From Alphaproteobacteria bacterium (GTDB lineage: Bacteria; Pseudomonadota; Alphaproteobacteria; Rhizobiales; Xanthobacteraceae): a stretch of DNA of 64,000 nucleotides. Location of the stretch: the NCBI GenBank assembly GCA_037200445.1, contig JBBCGH010000001.1, positions 2,108,001 through 2,172,000 on the forward strand, given 5' to 3'. The notes under the pieces were generated by a model. It was not told the origin of the DNA and made no database searches. It saw nothing but the letters and a program-made list of their open reading frames with translations. The translations under genes and the position numbers were made by a program. How positions within the stretch are numbered: position 1 is the first letter of the stretch; every line of letters begins with the position of its first letter. Of this stretch, positions 59,270 through 64,000 are shown in pieces.

Positions 59270-60339
59270 CCTCGGGCGAAACGACCAACGTTCTCCTGCT
59301 CACGCGCTACGAACGGCTTGGCGCGAGCAGCCGCATCCGCTTCCTGCAGTTTCTGCCGGCGCTGGAGCGCCAAGGCTTCACGTTCGACGTGCGGCCGCTG
59401 CTCGACAATGCCTATGTGGCCTCGCTCTATGGCGGGCCTCGGGTCGGCGCCGGCAACATTATCCGCGCCTATTGGCGGCGCTTCTCGGCGTTGCGGCGGC
59501 GGATGCGCTACGACGTCGTCTGGCTCGAGAAGGAAGCACTGCCGTGGTTGCCGACCTGGCTGGAGATCGCGCGGCTCGAGGGCATTCCTTACGTGGCCGA
59601 CTACGACGATGCCTGGTTCCACCGCTATGAGAACCATTGGGCGAGCCCGCTGCTCGGCCACAAGATCGATGCAGTGATGCGCGTCGCGCGCACGGTTGTC
59701 GCCGGCAACGACTATCTGGCGCGCCGCGCGCGACAGGCCGGCGCCCACCATGTCGAGATCGTACCGACGGCGATCGATCTTGACCGCTACTCCGGTCTGC
59801 CCGCGCGGCCGCCGGGCGGAGTGCTCACCGTCGGCTGGATCGGCATTCCGCTCAATGTGCACTATCTCGCGATGATTGCCCCCGCACTGCGCGCCGCGGC
59901 GTGTCCTCAGCCCATCGCATTGCACGTCGTCGGCGCGCCGGTGCCGCCGGAATTCGGCGATATGCCGGCGGAGAGCTTTCCCTGGAGCGAGGACACGGAA
60001 ATCGCGCGTATCGCGCAGTTCGACGTCGGTGTGATGCCGCTGCACGATACGCCCTGGGAACGCGGCAAGTGCGCCTACAAGCTCCTCCAGGTGATGGCGG
60101 CCGGCAAGCCCGTGGTCGCTTCGCCGGTCGGCGCCAACCGGCAGGTCGTGCGCCACGGCGTCAACGGCTTTCTCGCCGAAACCCCCGAGGAGTGGACCGA
60201 AGCGTTGCGTAAGCTTGCCGATCCGGCCGTGCGGCAGCAGATGGGTGCCGAGGCGCGCAAGACGGTCGCGGAGCAATATGCGACCGCGATCGTGACCCCG
60301 CGCCTTGCCGATATCCTGCGCAAGGCGGCGCAGTTCTGA
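59266..60339 (+). CDS. Glycosyltransferase family 4
   Basis: 357 residues from GTG 59266, which overlaps the previous TGA; the frame above it is only a shadow of the DUF616 gene. 'NVLLLTRYERLGASSRIRFL' opens the N-lobe, 'YVADYDDAWFHRYENHWASP' is conserved in this subgroup, and 'VLTVGWIGIPLNVHYLAMIA' starts the donor lobe. 'CAYKLLQVMAAGKPVVASPV' supplies the Lys/nucleotide-binding region. It acts in the cytosol on a lipid-linked glycan; donor unknown. It is the last gene before the tRNA, so it probably ends the polysaccharide locus. No terminator hairpin was recognised in the 53-base gap to the tRNA. Confidence 0.88.
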   Translation: MTSGETTNVLLLTRYERLGASSRIRFLQFLPALERQGFTFDVRPLLDNAYVASLYGGPRVGAGNIIRAYWRRFSALRRRMRYDVVWLEKEALPWLPTWLEIARLEGIPYVADYDDAWFHRYENHWASPLLGHKIDAVMRVARTVVAGNDYLARRARQAGAHHVEIVPTAIDLDRYSGLPARPPGGVLTVGWIGIPLNVHYLAMIAPALRAAACPQPIALHVVGAPVPPEFGDMPAESFPWSEDTEIARIAQFDVGVMPLHDTPWERGKCAYKLLQVMAAGKPVVASPVGANRQVVRHGVNGFLAETPEEWTEALRKLADPAVRQQMGAEARKTVAEQYATAIVTPRLADILRKAAQF

Positions 60340-60392
60340 AGCTTGCGACGTTGATCGCTGTGGCGGCCATCTGTATGGTCCGCGCGCCTGAT

Positions 60393-60467
60393 TGGGGCGT
60401 AGCCAAGTGGTAAGGCAGCGGATTTTGATTCCGCCATTCCCAGGTTCGAATCCTGGCGCCCCAGCCA
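60393..60467 (+). tRNA. tRNA-Gln (anticodon TTG)
   Basis: A complete cloverleaf of 75 bases with encoded CCA. The acceptor stem TGGGGCG pairs with CGCCCCA, the D-arm is AGCCAAGTGGTAAGGCA, and the anticodon stem GCGGA/TCCGC encloses the loop TTTTGAT, giving TTG. The T-arm CCAGGTTCGAATCCTGG is perfect. It reads CAA codons. Being a tRNA at the end of a large glycan locus, it is a possible integration site, but no repeat of its 3' end was seen elsewhere in the window. Confidence 0.97.
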
Positions 60468-60546
60468 CGATCCGGCTGCCGATCGCATGGACTTCTTGCC
60501 GGTTTCGTTCGGATTTTTGACAAGCTCGCCGGCTATTCATGTCCTA

Positions 60547-60575
60547 TTGACAACCAAAGGTGTTGGAACAAATAT
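60547..60575 (+). promoter_or_regulatory. Possible sigma-70 promoter for the CHRD/tyrosinase pair
   Basis: A perfect TTGACA (60547-60552), then 17 bases to a weak -10 (AAATAT, 60570-60575), lies about 160 bases upstream of the CHRD start. The -35 is convincing; the -10 matches only in part. Confidence 0.35.
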
Positions 60576-60737
60576 CGCATTCGGAGGCTGTGGAAGGATC
60601 GCAGGACTAAGTTTGTACGAAAGTCCGCGTCATCCTGTCCCGTCTTCCGATTCTGAGGTGGTCGCCCTAATGGCGACGATTTCGATTTTCATTCTGGATG
60701 CGTATTTGGTGGCCCCCGACAACCTGGAGGGTTTCCC

Positions 60738-61658
60738 ATGAGACGGTTCACAGGCGGTCTCGTCCTTGCAATACCGGTGCTGATCGGCTCCGCGGATTTT
60801 GCCGCAGCCCAGCATACCGGCATGAAGATGGGGACGAACACGCTGTTCCTTGCGCAACTCGACGCCAAGCAGGTCGTCGGCGGCAGCGCTTCCACGGCCA
60901 CCGGCACCGGAGCGTTCCTGGTCGATCGTGCGCAGCGGACGCTAGCCTACAATCTCACCTACGAGGGGCTTGCGTCGGGCGGCGCGAAAAGCATCGCGAT
61001 TCACAATTTCGGCCAGGGCAAGAACGGCGAAGTCGTGAAGACGATCTGCGGCGCCGACGCAAAGGCGTGCCCCAACGGGCCCTCGGCAACGGTCGCGGGC
61101 CGCCTCGAGGAGCGCGAGGGACGTCCGCTCGACAACAACCTCCTCGGCGAATTCGCCTCCGAGCGCACCTATGTCGAAATCGTGGGAAATGACGGCAAGG
61201 CGGAAATCCGTGGCCAGCTCTCGCCGAACAGCGCGATGGTGAAGGTAACGAACTATACGGTGAACCTTGCGCCCGCCGAAGGCACCGGCTCCGCCGGCAC
61301 CGGCACGGCGGTCGTGAGCGAGACGCACCTGCCCGACGGCAAGATCGCGGTGTTCTATGCCGCGACGGTGGCCGGAACGGCGGGCACGCCGACCAACGCG
61401 GCGTTGGTGAGCGGGCCGACACCGAAGGAGCGCACATTTGCGGCGCGCTCCGCGCTTCCGAAGCTGCAACTGCGCGCTTCGCAGGGGGCAAAGTCGGGCG
61501 GCTCGCTGAGTGGCTCGTACGAAGTCAACCGCGCCGCACCCACGGCCCTGTTTGCGGCGCGGCTCATCACCGAGAACAAGGGTGAATCCGGGATGGTGGT
61601 CACGACCAGCCGTTTTCCAAATGGCGAGCTTTACGGCGCTCTCGTTCCCGTGCCCTGA
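60738..61658 (+). CDS. Secreted CHRD-domain protein
   Basis: 306 residues; GGAGG precedes the ATG. Residues 1-25 form a Sec signal peptide ('MRRFTGGLVLAIPVLIGSAD', cleavage near Ala-Ala-Ala-Gln). Residues about 34-165 match the CHRD fold: 'TLFLAQLDAKQVVGGSAS', 'ATGTGAFLVDRAQRTLAYNL', a mid-domain 'AIHNFGQGKNGEVVKTIC' and 'EIRGQLSPN'. CHRD domains were first described in chordin; in bacteria they occur in secreted proteins of unclear role. A second, degenerate copy may occupy residues 180-306, ending 'SRFPNGELYGALVPVP'. It is followed after 67 bases by the tyrosinase-type gene and is probably co-transcribed. Confidence 0.85.
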   Translation: MRRFTGGLVLAIPVLIGSADFAAAQHTGMKMGTNTLFLAQLDAKQVVGGSASTATGTGAFLVDRAQRTLAYNLTYEGLASGGAKSIAIHNFGQGKNGEVVKTICGADAKACPNGPSATVAGRLEEREGRPLDNNLLGEFASERTYVEIVGNDGKAEIRGQLSPNSAMVKVTNYTVNLAPAEGTGSAGTGTAVVSETHLPDGKIAVFYAATVAGTAGTPTNAALVSGPTPKERTFAARSALPKLQLRASQGAKSGGSLSGSYEVNRAAPTALFAARLITENKGESGMVVTTSRFPNGELYGALVPVP

Positions 61659-61725
61659 GCGCGGCTGCAATGCGTTGAGATTAAAAAGGACGATTCAAGA
61701 CGATTCAAAGAGTTGGGGGACCGAC

Positions 61726-63825
61726 ATGAGGCCGTCTCGCTTCTTATTGTCCGCATCGATCCTGCTCGCGAGTTTTGCCGCGGCCGAGACCGCAAGCGCC
61801 GACGCGTGTCCGAGCGGGGGCACGCTGACCATTACAGCGGCCGCCGACAGCCTGACGCTGTCGCCTGTTGCTACGACAACGTTCAACTTCGGCGAGCATA
61901 CGATCCTGACTGCCGCCGCGTCGGGCTTCACGATCGCGACGTATGTTTGGACGATCGATGGTCCGACCATCAAGGACTACAACGAGGATCTTGGGACGAA
62001 GACGGCCCCCGCGGCGGCAATTCCGTGGAGCACGACGCCGCTCGCCGCGGTCGACCTCTCGGCGGCGTCGGTGGGCTTCTACTGGGTGCCGGCGGCGGGA
62101 CAGTTGGAGCCGAGCAACGGCCCATTCAGCCGCAATGTTTCGCTCACCATCACCAAGACCGGCGGCGGAAGCTGCACGGTGAGCACCGCGCTCAACGTCG
62201 AGCGCAACGAGACCAACATCACGCGGCAGGCCCACGACTTCTACACCTCCAACCACCGCGCGGCGACGACGACGAACCCGGGCTTCGGTCACGTCACGGA
62301 CGAGCACATCTACTGGCATCAGTTCGTCGGCGGCGGCCCGCCGGACTGGCTCGGCTTCCTCGCCTGGCACGGCGAATTCCTGCGCCGCTTCGACACGTGG
62401 CGCCAACTGTTCGGCTACAACAAGGTCACCCCATGGTACCCGGGCCGCGCGTTGCCGACCGGTCCGCAATTCGACGCCGATGCCGGCCTGCGGCAGGCCT
62501 ATTTTCCCGACAACAACCGCATCCCGAGCTACTACACGCTGACCGGCGACGACAACGCGTTCGATCCCACGTTTGGACCCACACATCGCAGGCTTGCCAA
62601 CTACGCGACACTCGACGATTTCAACGCCTCGTTCGAGGGCAGCTATCACGGACAGGTCCATTGCAACATCGGCGCGCACGCCGGGAGTTTCTTCGGAACG
62701 GCCGCGGGCCCCGGCTTCGGCAGCATGTGCAATGCCAGCTCGCCGAAGGATGCGATGTTCTGGCGCTGGCACGGCTTCATCGATCTGATGTACCGCAACT
62801 ACTGCGCGCTGCATCCCGGCGCCTGTCCCGTCCCTTCGCCGGCCGATCCGTCCGCGGATCCGTGGATGGCCGACAATTCAAGCGACATCTCGAATAACGG
62901 CACGGTGCCTTCGCCGGGAACGCACTGGATCAGCCCGGACGTGTGGAACCGCCGCGCGTTGGTGATGACGGACCCATGCGTGGCGCCGGTCGACGCCTAC
63001 GGCGATCATGACACCACGGGGGGCATCGTGCGCAATTGCGGCTCCGACGCCGACCACGAGAACCCCGTCGCCGGCGTGACCAACTATCTTTACGGAACGC
63101 TGCGCAACACGCGGCCGAGTTCGCCGCGCGTGGTCTATGCGGAGGTGGGCGTCTACTACGCGCTCGCCTCGTCCGGCCTGACCTATCCGGGCGACTTCAC
63201 GTTTATTCCGGAGTCGCGCCAGTTCATCGCCATCCATCTCGAACCCGGAACGACGACGAGCATCGGGCCCATCCCGTGGACGCCGCCGCCGGTGCCGCCG
63301 TCGAACGACCACTATTGCCTCTATCTGCGCGTCCTCAGCGTGCAGGAGACGCCACCGACCGAGCCCGCCGGCATCGATGCCAATGTGGCGAACAGCAACA
63401 GCCTCGCCTGGCGCAACATCAAGGTGGTGGCGCCCGGAGACGTCAGCCCGCCGAGCTTCTTCATCGTCCGCAACATCGGCAAGCGCGCGGATCGCCTTGG
63501 CCTGCGCTTCCTGGTCCCGCCCGAGTTGCTCAAGGCACCGTCCAACGTTCGTGTCACGCTCGACGAAGCATTGATGCGAGCCTTCCGTGCCGGGGAAGGC
63601 AAGGTCGACGGCCTCAAGGCTGACGGCAAGGGAGGCTTTTTGATCACCAGTGCGAAGGCTCAGCTGGCCGGACTACAGATGGACCCCGGCCAAAAGGGGC
63701 AGGTCAAGGTTGTGGTAGGGCCGACCAAGCCGTCGCCGCGCGGACACCTCGATGTGACGATCCAGCAGGTAAGCCGCGAGGGTGTGGACGGCGGCGTGAC
63801 GATCCGCCTCGCCAACAAGAAGTAG
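61726..63825 (+). CDS. Exported tyrosinase-type (type 3 copper) protein
   Basis: 699 residues from ATG 61726 with GGGGGA 6 bases upstream; a longer frame to 61510 overlaps the CHRD gene and is unlikely. Residues 1-26 are a Sec-type signal ('MRPSRFLLSASILLASFAAA') without a twin-arginine motif. Residues about 30-160 form an immunoglobulin/PKD-like beta domain. The copper sites follow: CuA His in 'EHIYWHQF' and 'LAWHGEFLRRFDTW', CuB His in 'SYHGQVHCNIGAH' and 'DAMFWRWHGFIDLMY' (residues about 194-349). The last ~330 residues are beta-rich. Tyrosinases oxidise phenols to quinones; here it may cross-link extracellular proteins. Sec rather than Tat export implies copper loading in the periplasm. 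Confidence 0.85.
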   Translation: MRPSRFLLSASILLASFAAAETASADACPSGGTLTITAAADSLTLSPVATTTFNFGEHTILTAAASGFTIATYVWTIDGPTIKDYNEDLGTKTAPAAAIPWSTTPLAAVDLSAASVGFYWVPAAGQLEPSNGPFSRNVSLTITKTGGGSCTVSTALNVERNETNITRQAHDFYTSNHRAATTTNPGFGHVTDEHIYWHQFVGGGPPDWLGFLAWHGEFLRRFDTWRQLFGYNKVTPWYPGRALPTGPQFDADAGLRQAYFPDNNRIPSYYTLTGDDNAFDPTFGPTHRRLANYATLDDFNASFEGSYHGQVHCNIGAHAGSFFGTAAGPGFGSMCNASSPKDAMFWRWHGFIDLMYRNYCALHPGACPVPSPADPSADPWMADNSSDISNNGTVPSPGTHWISPDVWNRRALVMTDPCVAPVDAYGDHDTTGGIVRNCGSDADHENPVAGVTNYLYGTLRNTRPSSPRVVYAEVGVYYALASSGLTYPGDFTFIPESRQFIAIHLEPGTTTSIGPIPWTPPPVPPSNDHYCLYLRVLSVQETPPTEPAGIDANVANSNSLAWRNIKVVAPGDVSPPSFFIVRNIGKRADRLGLRFLVPPELLKAPSNVRVTLDEALMRAFRAGEGKVDGLKADGKGGFLITSAKAQLAGLQMDPGQKGQVKVVVGPTKPSPRGHLDVTIQQVSREGVDGGVTIRLANKK

Positions 63826-63977
63826 CGGGGCTCGGTTTACTTCGGACGGAGGATCGGTCGCGGTGCGGACGTTCGGTTCGCGCCGCGAGGGTTCCAATCG
63901 TCCTCGCTGACCTTTAAGAGATGATCGAGCGCAGCCTCGTTTGCGGGCGCGCAAAGGGTCAATGAAGCCGATTACCC

Positions 63978-64000
63978 ATGAGCAAGCTCAAGATCACCGC
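63978..64000 (+). CDS. Possible start of a further gene, cut by the window edge
   Basis: An ATG at 63978 opens a frame 'MSKLKIT' that runs off the right edge. There is no clear ribosome site and too little sequence to assign a family. The 150 bases before it contain no recognisable gene or terminator. Confidence 0.2.

Noticed and set aside
61690..61710. Direct repeat GACGATTCAA before the tyrosinase-type gene, considered as a regulatory site
   Set aside because: Only two 10-base copies one base apart in a short spacer; could be chance slippage, with no supporting evidence.

Overview
The window is high-GC, densely coding DNA in which GTG and TTG starts are common. It most resembles an alphaproteobacterium of the Hyphomicrobiales (Bradyrhizobium/Xanthobacteraceae-like). 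I infer this from codon bias, the tRNA-Gln and the protein families, not from a marker gene. About 60 kb is one very large surface-glycan (capsule, exopolysaccharide or O-antigen) locus. It holds roughly fifteen glycosyltransferase-type proteins, nucleotide-sugar enzymes, decorating enzymes (methyl, sulfo, carbamoyl, amino) and several secreted repeat proteins. No IS element, prophage or CRISPR array was seen.

Layout. 1-0.5 kb: 5' part of an ABC-2 polysaccharide export permease, running off the left edge. 0.95-4.6 kb: two tandem glycosyltransferases. 4.6-9.3 kb (minus): ManC, a SAM methyltransferase overlapping an RTX/FG-GAP secreted protein. 9.5-15.6 kb (minus): an operon gmd > rmd-like > GT > GT > GT, a GDP-mannose to GDP-deoxyhexose route plus three GT4 enzymes. 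Two of these are tandem paralogues that appear to start at CTG. 15.8-23.8 kb: coiled-coil protein, GT2, GmhA, a large membrane protein, a PhyH dioxygenase, a DUF4214-methyltransferase and a GT4. 23.8-27.8 kb (minus): a repeat-GT2-WbsX fusion and a catalysis-free coiled-coil/repeat protein. 28.4-36.9 kb: a secreted beta-helix protein, three methyltransferases (two FkbM) and a 1070-residue DUF11-type repeat protein. 37-41.5 kb (minus): Gfo/Idh dehydrogenase > ATP-grasp > DegT aminotransferase (frameshifted) > sulfotransferase. 41.8-44.8 kb: repeat-GT and UDP-glucuronate 4-epimerase. 45-48.9 kb: a membrane-anchored APS-kinase/nucleotidyltransferase fusion, SxtJ, a DUF5989 miniprotein and a carbamoyltransferase. 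48.9-60.3 kb: GT2, UDP-glucose dehydrogenase (two frameshifts), an epimerase, a small membrane protein, a GT4-RgpF fusion, a tandem GT2, a DUF616 protein and a GT4. tRNA-Gln(TTG) at 60.4 kb closes the glycan locus. It is followed by a secreted CHRD protein and an exported tyrosinase-type copper protein.

How the genes fit. ManC/Gmd/Rmd, Ugd/UDP-GlcA epimerase and GmhA indicate GDP-mannose, GDP-6-deoxyhexose, UDP-GlcA/GalA and possibly heptose precursors. The many GTs assemble the polymer and the ABC permease exports it. Methyl-, sulfo- and carbamoyl-transferases and an amino-sugar cassette decorate it. A degenerate repeat module (aromatic-rich, ending in a Gly-Arg-x-Pro-His-Pro-like turn) recurs in at least five proteins, one of which has no enzyme domain, and may be a shared assembly or scaffold element.

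Quality note. At least four genes between 38 and 51 kb carry single-base indels in short homopolymers. A fifth is suspected at about 55.6 kb and could explain the missing start there. Assembly error is at least as likely as gene decay.
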